Shown: positions 1-8,985, counted from the first letter of the stretch. The stretch: 64,000 nucleotides of DNA from Persicitalea sp038235275 (GCA_038235275.1 JBBSUC010000030.1:1-64000); one strand, 5' to 3'. Program-made: numbers and translations. The notes: a model not told the origin generated them from the letters alone.

Positions 1-120
1 CGGGTTTTCAAAAACATCGACGCCCTGGCCAAGGCCGTCGGTGAGGCCTTGGAAACAATGGAGTTGAAAACAGACATCATTAAAAAATTCTTCCACCACC
101 CAGAGGTGGCCTTTTATTAA
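1..120 (+). CDS. C-terminal end of an unrecognised protein
   Basis: An open frame runs from the first base of the window to a TAA and gives the last 39 residues of a protein, ending in FFHHPEVAFY. The rest lies outside the window. The tail is mixed helical and charged with no cysteine, signal or motif that I recognise, so I give no function. It converges on the TonB receptor gene, whose stop lies 37 bases further on. No clear hairpin separates the two genes. Confidence 0.55.
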   Translation, partial: RVFKNIDALAKAVGEALETMELKTDIIKKFFHHPEVAFY

Positions 121-157
121 TCCTTAATTGCCTGGACTAGACGCCCGTACCACAACC

Positions 158-2227
158 TCACCACCTCCAACCTGCCTTCAAACCCAGCCACTGCGTCCGC
201 TTGGGCGCGGCGTTGTAGTAGCGACTACCAAAAGCATTCAGGTCATAGCCCAGGCTATAAATCTCCGCCGAAACAAAATCTGCCGAGGCCGACAACTCAG
301 AATAGAAGTGATTCCCCCAATTTTTTTTCCAGGATAGGCGAAGCAATAGCTGGTCATAAGCGGGTGCCTCGACGGTGTTGGCATCGTTCAGAAAAACTTT
401 TCCGACGTGCTGATACGTGGCAAAAGCCGTGATGCCGCCTCGGAGGAAAATATCCAGTCCGGTATTTTGGGTAAAAGTCGGGATTCCCGGCAGGCGGTTG
501 CCCCCCAGCTCGTTTTTGCCCTGCTGGTAATCGCGGAAGCGGTAGTTGGTAGCCGTCCCGGCATTCCAAATTTTTATGTCTTGCAGAAAACCCGCGCTGC
601 GCAGCAGGTCATAATCCACTCGCCATTCGATACCACGCTGATTGGTGCGCCCGGCGTTGACAAAAAATTCCGCGCCCTGCGCATCCGAACGGCGCACGAT
701 GGTTTCTTTCAATGAAAACTGGTAAGCCGTTACGTCCAAGCGTAGCCGATCCCCTACCCGGCGTAACGAGAATTCGCGATTAAGACCAAGTTCTGGCTGC
801 AAATCCGTACGAAAGCCGCCCGCTGAGGGACGTACTTCCTGTAAAGTAGGCGGAGAATAACCCGAACTCAGCGACGCAGTTAGCGACCAATTACGGCCAA
901 AAGTCTGGTTTGCCGCAATTCGGGGGCTGATGACTTTATCGAATTTGCGTTGCTCTTTGGTGTAAGGCGTTGGGAAAAATCGCTCGTAGCCGTATCGGTT
1001 GGTGTTGATACTGGCCCCGGCGTTCACGGTCACAGATTGGAGGAGTTTAAATTCAGCTTGCGTAAAGGCAGTTAGCCCGCTGCTACGAATATCTTCCGAA
1101 GTTTGAAAGCCGGTGGGTATTCCTTTATCATTATTATAATTCCGCTGCACCGACTTGCCGTACTGCCACTCGAACCCGCTCGTCCATTGCAGAGAATTAT
1201 TGCCGAAATCTTTTGAAAAAGTCCAGACATTTCTACCGCCGAACCCGAGTTCACTACGCTTTTCGTAATTGGAAATAAAAGGGTTATCAAAATCATTCGT
1301 CGTCACGGACAGCGAAAGCGACTGATCCCAATGCGATGAGAGATTCAGTTTGTGCTGCACACCGAAAAGGGAATATTTGGTATAAATCCCCGCGTTCTGC
1401 GTTTCGCTACCCGGCAGCGTAGGCGTGGGCTGACGGGCCAAAGTCGGGTCCTTCTGGTACTGCGCCAAAGTGATGCCGCCCGGCGTTTGGTAGTGCAGGT
1501 CGGAGTACATCCCCAGCAGCGAGAGCGTGGCTTTATCGCTGAGCCTGGAAGTGGAGTTGAATTGAAAAACATCCCGTACCATCGCGCTTTGCTGCCGGTA
1601 GCCTTCCTGCTGCTGGTGGCCGTAGCGCACCGACACGTCGCCGATGCTGAATTCCGTATTCCGGCTTTGAAATCCATAGCTACCCAAACCAACGGCTTGC
1701 TCCACCTTATTTTTTTCTTGCCTGGTCGCCGTGGAAAGCAACACCACGCCGCCCGTTCCGGCGCCGTACACGCTGCTGCCCGGCCCTTTGATAATTTCCA
1801 TCCGACCTACCGAGGCGTAATCCAGCGAATTGAGCGGTGTGTTGCCGTTGGCGTCGGTCAGCGAGATGCCGTTCCAATAGAACTTCACATTCCTGACCCC
1901 GAAGGGCGACCGCAGCAAACTACCCCGCACCGAAAAGCGGTAGCTGCCCGGCGAGCGCTCCTCCATTCTGACCCCCGGTACTGAATTGACCGCGTTGGTA
2001 AATGTCGTGGTGGAATATCTTTCCAAAGTTCTCGGGCTGATGATACCCACCGAAGCCGTCGTTTCCAGCACATTTCGTTGTGACTCGAATGCATTAACGG
2101 TCACCTCTTCCAATTGAGTAATGGCGAGCGTGTCGGTTTGGGCGAAAGTTGGAAGGGAGAAAAAGACAAAAAGGTAAAGTGCCAGGCTGGCGTATCTGGA
2201 AAGGAATAGGTAGTGTTTAGTTTTCAT
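158..2227 (-). CDS. TonB-dependent outer-membrane receptor
   Basis: This is a gated outer-membrane beta-barrel that imports a ligand using TonB energy. The start is taken at the ATG of MKTKHYLFLS, giving 689 residues; the frame stays open upstream but runs into a terminator hairpin. Residues 1-30 form a signal peptide ending FAQ. A TonB-box-like EEVTVNA lies at about 40-46, the plug follows (PGVRMEER, RGSLLRSPFG, then EIIKGPGSSVYG), and the barrel runs from about 170 to a terminal aromatic strand ending W. There is no N-terminal carboxypeptidase-like domain and no SusD partner, so it is closer to a FecA/BtuB-like transporter than to SusC. The substrate cannot be read from the sequence. It stands alone, downstream of aconitase and behind that gene's terminator. 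Confidence 0.92.
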   Translation of the reverse strand: MKTKHYLFLSRYASLALYLFVFFSLPTFAQTDTLAITQLEEVTVNAFESQRNVLETTASVGIISPRTLERYSTTTFTNAVNSVPGVRMEERSPGSYRFSVRGSLLRSPFGVRNVKFYWNGISLTDANGNTPLNSLDYASVGRMEIIKGPGSSVYGAGTGGVVLLSTATRQEKNKVEQAVGLGSYGFQSRNTEFSIGDVSVRYGHQQQEGYRQQSAMVRDVFQFNSTSRLSDKATLSLLGMYSDLHYQTPGGITLAQYQKDPTLARQPTPTLPGSETQNAGIYTKYSLFGVQHKLNLSSHWDQSLSLSVTTNDFDNPFISNYEKRSELGFGGRNVWTFSKDFGNNSLQWTSGFEWQYGKSVQRNYNNDKGIPTGFQTSEDIRSSGLTAFTQAEFKLLQSVTVNAGASINTNRYGYERFFPTPYTKEQRKFDKVISPRIAANQTFGRNWSLTASLSSGYSPPTLQEVRPSAGGFRTDLQPELGLNREFSLRRVGDRLRLDVTAYQFSLKETIVRRSDAQGAEFFVNAGRTNQRGIEWRVDYDLLRSAGFLQDIKIWNAGTATNYRFRDYQQGKNELGGNRLPGIPTFTQNTGLDIFLRGGITAFATYQHVGKVFLNDANTVEAPAYDQLLLRLSWKKNWGNHFYSELSASADFVSAEIYSLGYDLNAFGSRYYNAAPKRTQWLGLKAGWRW

Positions 2228-2271
2228 TTTTAATAATATTCGTGCCATATCTATCTGATACACAATTTTCA

Positions 2272-2295
2272 CAAAAATAAAAAAGACCCCGACAA
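2272..2295 (-). promoter_or_regulatory. Candidate promoter of the TonB receptor gene
   Basis: On the minus strand TATTTTTG (2279-2272) fits the Bacteroidota -7 element TAnnTTTG, and a TTG sits 13 bases upstream (2295-2293). The -7 element lies inside the T-tract of the aconitase terminator, and the TTG lies in its loop. A start near 2265 would give a leader of about 38 bases. Being built from a T-tract, the match may be accidental. Confidence 0.35.
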
Positions 2296-2307
2296 AATCG
2301 GGGTCTT
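2283..2307 (-). terminator. Rho-independent terminator of the aconitase gene
   Basis: A perfect 10-bp stem (AAGACCCCGA / TCGGGGTCTT) with a 5-base loop is followed on the minus strand by a T-rich run (TTTTTTATTTTTG). It lies about 75 bases past the aconitase stop and before the TonB receptor start. Confidence 0.88.
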
Positions 2308-2383
2308 CGACTGCATGACTTGGGAATTTTGATTTAAAAAAAACCAACTAATGCAACGCCGTAATTAATTGAGCTTAGAAGGC

Positions 2384-4651
2384 TTACGCCCCAACCGAAG
2401 CCCGAATGATATTCAACGCCGAGCCCGCCTTGAACCACTCGATTTGCTGCTGGTTGTAAGTATGATTCACAGGGAATTCTTCCGTCGTGCCATCGGCGTG
2501 GTGCAGTTTAATGGTCAACTGCTTACCGGGAGCAAATTCGGTCAGGCCCAGAATGTCGACCGTATCATTTTCCAGTACTTTATTGTAGTCAGCAGGATCG
2601 GCAAAAGTCAGTCCGAGCATTCCCTGCTTTTTCAGGTTGGTTTCGTGGATACGGGCAAACGACTTCACAATAATCGCCCGCACCCCCAAAAAGCGGGGTT
2701 CCATCGCCGCGTGTTCGCGAGACGAGCCTTCGCCGTAGTTCTCGTCACCGACAACTACCGTACCGATGCCCTCGGCTTTATAAATTCGCTGCGTGGCGGG
2801 GACTTCGCCGTACTCGCCCGACAGTTGGTTCTTGACCGTATTCGATTTGTCGTTGAAGTAGTTGATCGCACCGATGAGCATGTTGTTGGAAATATTGTCC
2901 AAATGCCCCCGGTACTTCAACCACGGTCCGGCCATCGAAATGTGGTCGGTCGTGCACTTTCCCTTGGCTTTGATTAGCAGTTTCAAACCCGTCAAATCGG
3001 TGCCTTCCCAAGCCCTGAAGGGTTCCAATATTTGCAGGCGGTCCGAATCGGGATCGACTTGTACCTGCACCTGGCTGCCGTCCTTGGCGGGTTCCTGATA
3101 GCCCGCGTCCTCCACGTCGAAGCCCTGAATGGGCAGTTCGATGCCGCGCGGTTCGTCGAGCATTACCTCCACGCCATCTTCGTTCATCAGTTTGTCGGTC
3201 ATCGGGTTGAACGTCAAATCACCCGCGATGGCGAAGGCGGTCACGATCTCGGGCGAGGCCACGAAGGCGTGGGTGCTGATGTTGCCATCATTGCGCTTGG
3301 CGAAGTTTCGGTTGAAGGACGTAATGATCGAGTTTTTGCGCGAGGGGTCGTCCATGTGCCGCGCCCACTGGCCGATGCAGGGTCCGCAGGCGTTGGCCAG
3401 CACCACGCCGCCAATTTTCTCGAAGGTATCCAGAATCCCGTCGCGCTCGGCGGTGAAACGCACCATTTCCGAACCGGGCGTAATCGTGAATTCAGCCTTA
3501 GCCTTAATATTTTTCTTGGAGGCTTGGCCCGCCACCGAAGCGGCGCGGGTCATGTCCTCGTAAGAAGAGTTGGTGCAGGAACCGATCAAGCCGACTTCCA
3601 GTCGCTCAGGCCACTCGTTTTCCACCACGGCCTTGGCGAATTTCGACAGCGGCCACGCCAGATCGGGCGTAAATGGGCCGTTGATGTGCGGCTCCAGAGT
3701 CGAAAGGTCGAGTTCGATGACCTGATCGTAGTATTCTTCGGGGTTTTCGTATACCTCCTCGTCGGCCCGCAGGTGTTCGCGGACTTCGTCGGCGGCTTCG
3801 GCGATGTCGGCCCGATCGGTGGAGCGCAGGTACTCGGCCATTTTTTCGTCGTAGGTAAACAACGAAGTCGTCGCGCCGATTTCGGCCCCCATATTACAGA
3901 TGGTTCCCTTACCCGTGCAGGACAGGCTCTCCGCGCCGGAGCCGAAATACTCGACCACGTAACCCGTACCGCCTTTCACGGTGAGTTGGCCGGCTACCCA
4001 CAGGATTACGTCTTTGGCCGAAGTCCAGCCCGACAATCTTCCGGTCAGTTTGATGCCAATGAGGCGCGGCATTTTGAGTTCCCAGGCCAGACCCGACATG
4101 ACGTCGCTGGCGTCGGCCCCGCCGACACCGATGGCGATCATGCCCAAACCACCCGCATTAGGCGTGTGGGAGTCGGTACCGATCATCATGCCGCCAGGGA
4201 AAGCGTAATTTTCCAAAACTACCTGGTGGATAATCCCCGCGCCGGGCTTCCAGAAGCCCAGACCGTACTTATCGGATACCGACGACAGAAAATCATATAC
4301 CTCTTTATTCCGGCTTTTGGCTATTTCCAGATCCTTTTCGGCCCCCACTTCCGCCTGAATCAGGTGGTCGCAGTGGACGGTGGAAGGTACCGCTACCTGG
4401 GGACGTCCGGCCTGCATAAATTGCAGCAGGGCCATTTGAGCGGTGGCGTCTTGCATGGCTACGCGGTCGGGCGCGAAGTCCACGTAGGCTTTGCCGCGCT
4501 CGTAAACTTGGGTTGCGGTGCCTTCCCAGAGGTGGGAGTACAGGATTTTTTCGGCTTGAGTGAGGGGACGGCCCACGACTTGGCGGGCGGCGGCGATACG
4601 TTCTTCCATGCGGGCATATACGCCCTTAATCATGTCTAAGTCAAATGCCAT
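2384..4651 (-). CDS. acn: Aconitate hydratase
   Basis: This enzyme converts citrate to isocitrate in the TCA cycle using a [4Fe-4S] cluster. The product is 755 residues from the ATG of MAFDLDMIKG; the frame stays open for 33 codons upstream, but that stretch does not look like aconitase. The length and motifs fit the mitochondrial-type aconitases rather than the longer AcnA/IRP or AcnB types. Cluster ligands are visible as Cys359 (GSCTNSSY) and Cys422/Cys425 (CGPCIGQW). The substrate-binding swivel domain near the C-terminus holds GEGSSREHAAMEPRFLG. It is transcribed alone; a strong terminator follows, and the 314-base gap upstream faces topA. Confidence 0.97.
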   Translation of the reverse strand: MAFDLDMIKGVYARMEERIAAARQVVGRPLTQAEKILYSHLWEGTATQVYERGKAYVDFAPDRVAMQDATAQMALLQFMQAGRPQVAVPSTVHCDHLIQAEVGAEKDLEIAKSRNKEVYDFLSSVSDKYGLGFWKPGAGIIHQVVLENYAFPGGMMIGTDSHTPNAGGLGMIAIGVGGADASDVMSGLAWELKMPRLIGIKLTGRLSGWTSAKDVILWVAGQLTVKGGTGYVVEYFGSGAESLSCTGKGTICNMGAEIGATTSLFTYDEKMAEYLRSTDRADIAEAADEVREHLRADEEVYENPEEYYDQVIELDLSTLEPHINGPFTPDLAWPLSKFAKAVVENEWPERLEVGLIGSCTNSSYEDMTRAASVAGQASKKNIKAKAEFTITPGSEMVRFTAERDGILDTFEKIGGVVLANACGPCIGQWARHMDDPSRKNSIITSFNRNFAKRNDGNISTHAFVASPEIVTAFAIAGDLTFNPMTDKLMNEDGVEVMLDEPRGIELPIQGFDVEDAGYQEPAKDGSQVQVQVDPDSDRLQILEPFRAWEGTDLTGLKLLIKAKGKCTTDHISMAGPWLKYRGHLDNISNNMLIGAINYFNDKSNTVKNQLSGEYGEVPATQRIYKAEGIGTVVVGDENYGEGSSREHAAMEPRFLGVRAIIVKSFARIHETNLKKQGMLGLTFADPADYNKVLENDTVDILGLTEFAPGKQLTIKLHHADGTTEEFPVNHTYNQQQIEWFKAGSALNIIRASVGA

Positions 4652-4965
4652 AAGGTTGGTTTTGCTTCGTTTTGATGGATGGTTTTCTTTAAAGCCTAAA
4701 AGTACGAAATTCCGGGCTATTTTTTGACCCACTCGAGGGAAGACAGCCAAATTTAAAAGCCCTATAAATACTTAAAATGGCTAATTTCGTTGTGCTGAAT
4801 GAACCTTTCAGCCGCTAATCTTGCTAAATAGGAAAGCAAAATAGCCTGGAAAAAGGATAGTCGTTAGACGCTACCAATTTCCTGCCTGTTCTTAGTTTTG
4901 CAAGAAACTCCTCTATATTTGACGCTTTCTCAACACCATTTCCTCCAAACTCAACCTACCCTGCT
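4652..4965. other. Intergenic region between divergent aconitase and topA genes
   Basis: This stretch of 314 bases has no credible gene and holds the promoters of two divergent housekeeping genes. On the minus strand TAAATTTG (4755-4748) could be the -7 element for aconitase, with a leader of about 90 bases. On the plus strand TATATTTG lies at 4914-4921 for topA. I see no riboswitch-like fold or repeat. Confidence 0.5.
4898..4921 (+). promoter_or_regulatory. Candidate topA promoter
   Basis: TATATTTG at 4914-4921 matches the Bacteroidota -7 element TAnnTTTG exactly and leaves a leader of roughly 38 bases to the ATG at 4966. A TTG lies 13 bases upstream (4898-4900), closer than the usual -33 spacing. 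The same 13-base spacing recurs at other sites in the window. Confidence 0.5.
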
Positions 4966-7320
4966 ATGTCGAAAAATCTGGTGATCGTAGAGTCACCGGC
5001 GAAGGCCAAAACCATTGAAAAATACTTAGGAGCTGATTTCACCGTCATGTCGAGTTACGGTCACGTGCGCGACTTGCCCGCCAAAGACATGGGCGTAGAT
5101 ACGGCGAACGGCTACGAACCCGTTTACGAGATTTCCAGCGATAAAGTTAAGGTTATCAATGAATTGAAGAAGATGGCTAAGGGAGCGGAGGTTTGGTTGG
5201 CAACGGATGATGACCGTGAAGGCGAAGCCATTTCCTGGCACTTGAAAGAAGCGCTCGGTCTGCCGGACGCCACCAAACGCATTGTTTTTCGGGAGATTAC
5301 AAAAACGGCCCTGCAATCGGCGATCAGCAAGCCGCGTACCATCGACATCGACCTGGTTAACGCCCAACAGGCTCGTCGTATTCTCGACCGACTGGTGGGA
5401 TACGAACTTTCCCCAGTACTGTGGAAAAAAATCCGCATTGGTAAATCTTCCCTTTCCGCCGGACGCGTGCAGTCGGTAGCCGTACGCGTGGTGGTGGATC
5501 GTGAGCGCGAAATCGAAGCTTTTAACTCGAAGAGCAGCTATAAAATCACGGCGGTTTTTGATTTGGGAAATGGCAAAGAACTTCACGCCGAATTAGCCAA
5601 AAATTTTGAGAATCAGGAACTTGCCGAAGAATTTGTCAAAAAATGCGTCGGGGCGATTTTCCAAATAAAAAGCCTGGAAACCAAGCCCGCCAAGAAAACC
5701 CCGGCCGCCCCTTTCACCACTTCAACGCTTCAGCAGGAGGCTTCCCGCAAGCTGAGTTTCTCGGTATCGCAGACGATGACCGTCGCCCAGAAACTCTACG
5801 AAGCGGGGAAGATTTCCTACATGCGGACGGACTCGACCAACTTATCGGGCGAGGCCATGCAGAAGGCCAAAGACCAGATCAATAAAGAGTACGGCGCGGA
5901 GTACCACAAAGAGCGGGTTTTCAAAACTAAATCCGAGTCGGCACAGGAGGCTCACGAAGCCATCCGGCCTACGGACTTTTCGACCCTAGTTGGTAGCCGC
6001 GACCGTAACGAACAGCGGCTATACGAGCTTATTTGGAAACGCGCCATCGCTTCCCAAATGGCCGACGCGCAGTTGGAGCGGACGACGGCGACGATTGGTA
6101 TCTCAACCACTTCCGAGCAACTCGTAGCCCAGGGTGAAGTCATTAAGTTCGAGGGTTTCCTGAAAGTATATCTCGAATCCAGCGACGACGAAGACGAAGA
6201 GCAAAAAGGAATGCTCCCACCACTCAACATCGATCAAAAGCTGGACCTGGATGTTTTGAAAGCCACCGAGCGTTTCACAAGGAATCCGCCGCGCTACACG
6301 GAGGCCAGTTTGGTAAAAAAATTGGAAGAATTGGGCATCGGTCGTCCTTCGACTTACGCGCCGACAATTTCGACCATTGTCCGCCGGGAATATGTTGTAA
6401 AAGAAGACCGACAAGGTCAGGAGCGGCAATTCACCGAGATTACGCTCAAAGACGACAAGATCAACAAACAGGAAAATACCGAGACATTCGGCAACGAGAA
6501 GGCCAAGCTTTTCCCGACCAGTGCGGGCATGATCGTCAACGATTTTCTGGTGGCCAACTTCGACGACATCGTGGATTTTTCCTTCACGGCCCACGTCGAG
6601 AAGGATTTCGACAATATCGCTGACGGAAAGGTGCAATGGCAGGACATGATCGATGGTTTTTACAAAAAATTTCACCAAAAAGTCACCGACGCCGAAGGCG
6701 AGAAAATTGACAAGAGCCTGACGACCCGTCTGTTGGGTGAAGACCCCGAAACGGGCAAACCCATCAGCGCCCGGATTGGCCGTTACGGTCCATACGTTCA
6801 AATCGGCGACGCTGAGGATGAGGAAAAGCCCAAATTCGCCAGTCTGATGAAAGGCCAGTTAATGGAAACCATCACGTTGGAAGATGCCCTGGAATTGTTT
6901 AAACTACCCCGCGAAGTAGGTCTTTTCGAAGATCTTATGCTGGTTGTCAACATCGGCAAGTATGGTCCTTACGTCAAGCACGACGGCAGATTCTATTCGC
7001 TAGAAAAGACCGACGATCCGATGGCTGTCACCACGGATCGTCTCATCGAAATCGTTGAAGCAAAGCGCAAACTCGACAGCAACAGACTGATTAAAGAGTT
7101 CGACGAAAATCCTGAGGCAAAAGTCGTCAACGGACGCTACGGCCCTTACATCACCTTTGGCAAGCGCAACATCAAGATCCCCAAGGACATGGAACCCGCT
7201 GAACTGACCTACCCGGACGTGCTGAAACTGGCCGAGGGGCAGGAAGACAAACCCGCGCCAAAGGCGAAGAAAAAAGCAGCCCCAAAGAAGAAAGTAGCGG
7301 CGAAGAAGGCGAAATCATAA
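4966..7320 (+). CDS. topA: DNA topoisomerase I (type IA)
   Basis: This enzyme relaxes negative supercoils by cutting one DNA strand through a 5'-phosphotyrosine. The protein is 784 residues. The Toprim domain begins at once (VIVESPAKAKTIEKYLG), and the active-site tyrosine is Tyr285 in ISYMRTDST. The C-terminus has no cysteine zinc ribbons of the E. coli type. Instead it has three repeats of the G(R/K)YGPY type (about residues 604, 663 and 725) and ends in a lysine/alanine-rich tail suited to DNA binding. The start is the first ATG, with no purine-rich ribosome site, which is usual in this phylum. A sirtuin gene follows after a heptamer-repeat hairpin. Confidence 0.98.
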   Translation: MSKNLVIVESPAKAKTIEKYLGADFTVMSSYGHVRDLPAKDMGVDTANGYEPVYEISSDKVKVINELKKMAKGAEVWLATDDDREGEAISWHLKEALGLPDATKRIVFREITKTALQSAISKPRTIDIDLVNAQQARRILDRLVGYELSPVLWKKIRIGKSSLSAGRVQSVAVRVVVDREREIEAFNSKSSYKITAVFDLGNGKELHAELAKNFENQELAEEFVKKCVGAIFQIKSLETKPAKKTPAAPFTTSTLQQEASRKLSFSVSQTMTVAQKLYEAGKISYMRTDSTNLSGEAMQKAKDQINKEYGAEYHKERVFKTKSESAQEAHEAIRPTDFSTLVGSRDRNEQRLYELIWKRAIASQMADAQLERTTATIGISTTSEQLVAQGEVIKFEGFLKVYLESSDDEDEEQKGMLPPLNIDQKLDLDVLKATERFTRNPPRYTEASLVKKLEELGIGRPSTYAPTISTIVRREYVVKEDRQGQERQFTEITLKDDKINKQENTETFGNEKAKLFPTSAGMIVNDFLVANFDDIVDFSFTAHVEKDFDNIADGKVQWQDMIDGFYKKFHQKVTDAEGEKIDKSLTTRLLGEDPETGKPISARIGRYGPYVQIGDAEDEEKPKFASLMKGQLMETITLEDALELFKLPREVGLFEDLMLVVNIGKYGPYVKHDGRFYSLEKTDDPMAVTTDRLIEIVEAKRKLDSNRLIKEFDENPEAKVVNGRYGPYITFGKRNIKIPKDMEPAELTYPDVLKLAEGQEDKPAPKAKKKAAPKKKVAAKKAKS

Positions 7321-7322
7321 AT

Positions 7323-7390
7323 TTGGAGGTTGGACATTGGATGTTGGCCTTTTGAAAAATCCAGTGTCCAACATCCATCGTCCAGAGTCC
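7323..7390. repeat. Paired inverted heptamer arrays
   Basis: Four tandem 7-base units of the form TTGGAnn occupy 7323-7350. After a 10-base spacer, four units of TCCAnnn follow at about 7361-7388. The two arrays are reverse complements in their fixed positions, so they can fold into an imperfect hairpin with a perfect core TGGATGTTGG / CCAACATCCA. They lie between topA and the sirtuin start and end seven bases before its ATG. No T-run follows, so this is not a normal terminator. Confidence 0.7.
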
Positions 7391-7396
7391 CAAAAA

Positions 7397-8089
7397 ATGA
7401 AAAAACTAGTCGTCCTTTCGGGAGCGGGCATCAGCGCCGAGAGCGGAATCAAGACGTTCCGTGATAGTGGTGGCTTGTGGGAAGAGCATCGGGTGGAGGA
7501 CGTCGCCACACCCGAAGCCTGGGAGCGTGATCCTGAATTGGTCCAAAAATTCTACAACGAGCGACGCAAACAGGCGCTGAGCGTAGAGCCCAACCGGGCG
7601 CACCGCATTCTGGCAGAGTTGGAAGATTACTTCGACGTGACGATTATTACCCAAAACATCGACCATCTGCACGAGCGGGCAGGATCGAGTAAGGTCGTGC
7701 ATCTGCACGGCGAACTCTTTAAGTCGCGAAGCAGCCGCAACCCCAAACTGGTATACGACATTGAAGGCTGGGAACTCAAAACGGGCGACCTATGCGCGGA
7801 AGGCAGCCAACTCCGCCCCCACATCGTGTGGTTCGGTGAGCAGGTGCCTATGATGACCGTGGCGATGGAAATCACCGAGGAGGCCGATATTTTTGTGGTG
7901 ATCGGTACTTCGCTGGCTGTTTACCCGGCGGCGGGTTTGGTGAATTATGTCAAGGATGATGCACCCGTCTATTTGATCGATCCCGTACAGCCGGAAATCA
8001 ATCTGAGCAAAAACACGACCTTTATTAAGGAGAAGGCGACGATCGGGGTGGCGAAGTTGTTCGATACATTGGTGAAAGTGGCTGAATAG
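7397..8089 (+). CDS. Sir2-family NAD-dependent protein deacylase
   Basis: It is predicted to remove acyl groups from lysines using NAD. The start is the ATG of MKKLVVLSGAGIS (230 residues); codons upstream in the frame belong to the repeat array. The NAD fold is clear: GAGISAES, TFRDSGGLW, TQNIDHLHERAG, and catalytic His104 in HLHGE. Tyr53 and Arg56 form the YxxR pair that in class III sirtuins marks desuccinylase/demalonylase activity. The zinc-ribbon region has only one cysteine (GDLCAEGSQLRP) where CobB has four, so the small domain probably binds no zinc. The same degenerate form, as I recall it, is usual in Bacteroidota. Confidence 0.9.
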   Translation: MKKLVVLSGAGISAESGIKTFRDSGGLWEEHRVEDVATPEAWERDPELVQKFYNERRKQALSVEPNRAHRILAELEDYFDVTIITQNIDHLHERAGSSKVVHLHGELFKSRSSRNPKLVYDIEGWELKTGDLCAEGSQLRPHIVWFGEQVPMMTVAMEITEEADIFVVIGTSLAVYPAAGLVNYVKDDAPVYLIDPVQPEINLSKNTTFIKEKATIGVAKLFDTLVKVAE

Positions 8090-8123
8090 TTCAGCGATAA
8101 GTTTAGCTTTTTTAGGTATTGAG

Positions 8124-8936
8124 ATGGAGAATAAAGTCATATTGAACAACGGCGTCGAGATGCCGATTTTGGGACTGGGGATTTATGCGCCCGGTGAGAA
8201 AAACGAGGTTCGCCAAGCTGTACAATGGGCTGTCGAAACGGGGTATCGTTTGATTGATACGGCCAGTGTATACAAGAATGAGGAAGAAGTCGGGCAAGGC
8301 GTTAAGGATAGCGGCATTGCGCGGGAAGAATTGTTCATTACTTCCAAGGTCTGGGACGATGAGCAGGGATTTGATAGCACGTTGCGTGCTTACGACCGTA
8401 GTTTGGAGCGGCTGCAAACCGATTACCTGGATTTGTATTTGGTGCATTGGCCCGTTCAGGCAACGCGCAAAGAAACCTGGCTGGCGCTGGAAAAACTCTA
8501 CGCCGACAAGCGTGTCCGTGCCATTGGCGTTTCTAATTACTACCAATCTCACTTGGAAGAACTGTTCAGCTACGCTTCGGTGATCCCGGCGGTCAATCAG
8601 TTTGAACAAAGTCCGTTTCTCTATCTACCCGATTTGCTGGAGTATTGCAAAGAAAAAGCCATCCAGCCCGAAGGCTACGCGCCGCTCGTGCGGGGGAAAT
8701 ATGAAGACGACCAAACCCTGATGGCCGTGGCCAAAAACCACAACAAATCTACCTACCAGGTACTCATTCGCTGGGCCATGCAACACGGCATCGTCACGAT
8801 CCCTAAGTCTACCAACCTGGAACGCATTCAAGCTAACTTTGACGTCTGGGATTTCGAAATCACCGACGCCGAAATGGACCAACTCAACAAATTGGATACA
8901 GGTGCGCGGGTGGCGAATGATCCGGGGGAATATTGA
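8124..8936 (+). CDS. Aldo/keto reductase
   Basis: This is an NADPH-dependent TIM-barrel reductase of 270 residues, like the 2,5-diketo-D-gluconate reductase branch of the AKR superfamily. The catalytic tetrad is readable as Asp45, Tyr50 (ASVYKNE), Lys75 (ITSKVW) and His108 (LVHWP). The phosphate-binding IPKSTNLERI lies near the C-terminus. It starts 34 bases after the sirtuin stop and may share its transcript. The natural substrate cannot be told. An octamer repeat array begins directly after the stop codon. Confidence 0.92.
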   Translation: MENKVILNNGVEMPILGLGIYAPGEKNEVRQAVQWAVETGYRLIDTASVYKNEEEVGQGVKDSGIAREELFITSKVWDDEQGFDSTLRAYDRSLERLQTDYLDLYLVHWPVQATRKETWLALEKLYADKRVRAIGVSNYYQSHLEELFSYASVIPAVNQFEQSPFLYLPDLLEYCKEKAIQPEGYAPLVRGKYEDDQTLMAVAKNHNKSTYQVLIRWAMQHGIVTIPKSTNLERIQANFDVWDFEITDAEMDQLNKLDTGARVANDPGEY

Positions 8937-8985
8937 GGCACAAAGGCACAAAGGCACAAAGGCACAAAGGCACAAAGGCACAAAG
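8937..8985. repeat. Tandem octamer array (GGCACAAA)n
   Basis: Six uninterrupted copies of the 8-base unit GGCACAAA begin right after the TGA of the aldo/keto reductase gene. The array leaves through CACAAAGTGAAA. The reverse complement of that 12-mer occurs at 13423-13434, so the two sites share sequence. Confidence 0.9.

Noticed and set aside
3032..4639. A 535-codon open frame on the plus strand opposite the aconitase gene
   Set aside because: It mirrors the codon bias of a well-supported gene, has no recognisable protein features and no start context. It is a shadow frame.
4652..4965. A riboswitch or small RNA in the aconitase-topA gap
   Set aside because: No conserved riboswitch motif, long stem or terminator is visible; it looks like a plain divergent promoter region.
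8937..8985. Possible CRISPR-like repeat
   Set aside because: Units of 8 bases are contiguous with no spacers, and no cas genes are present in the window.
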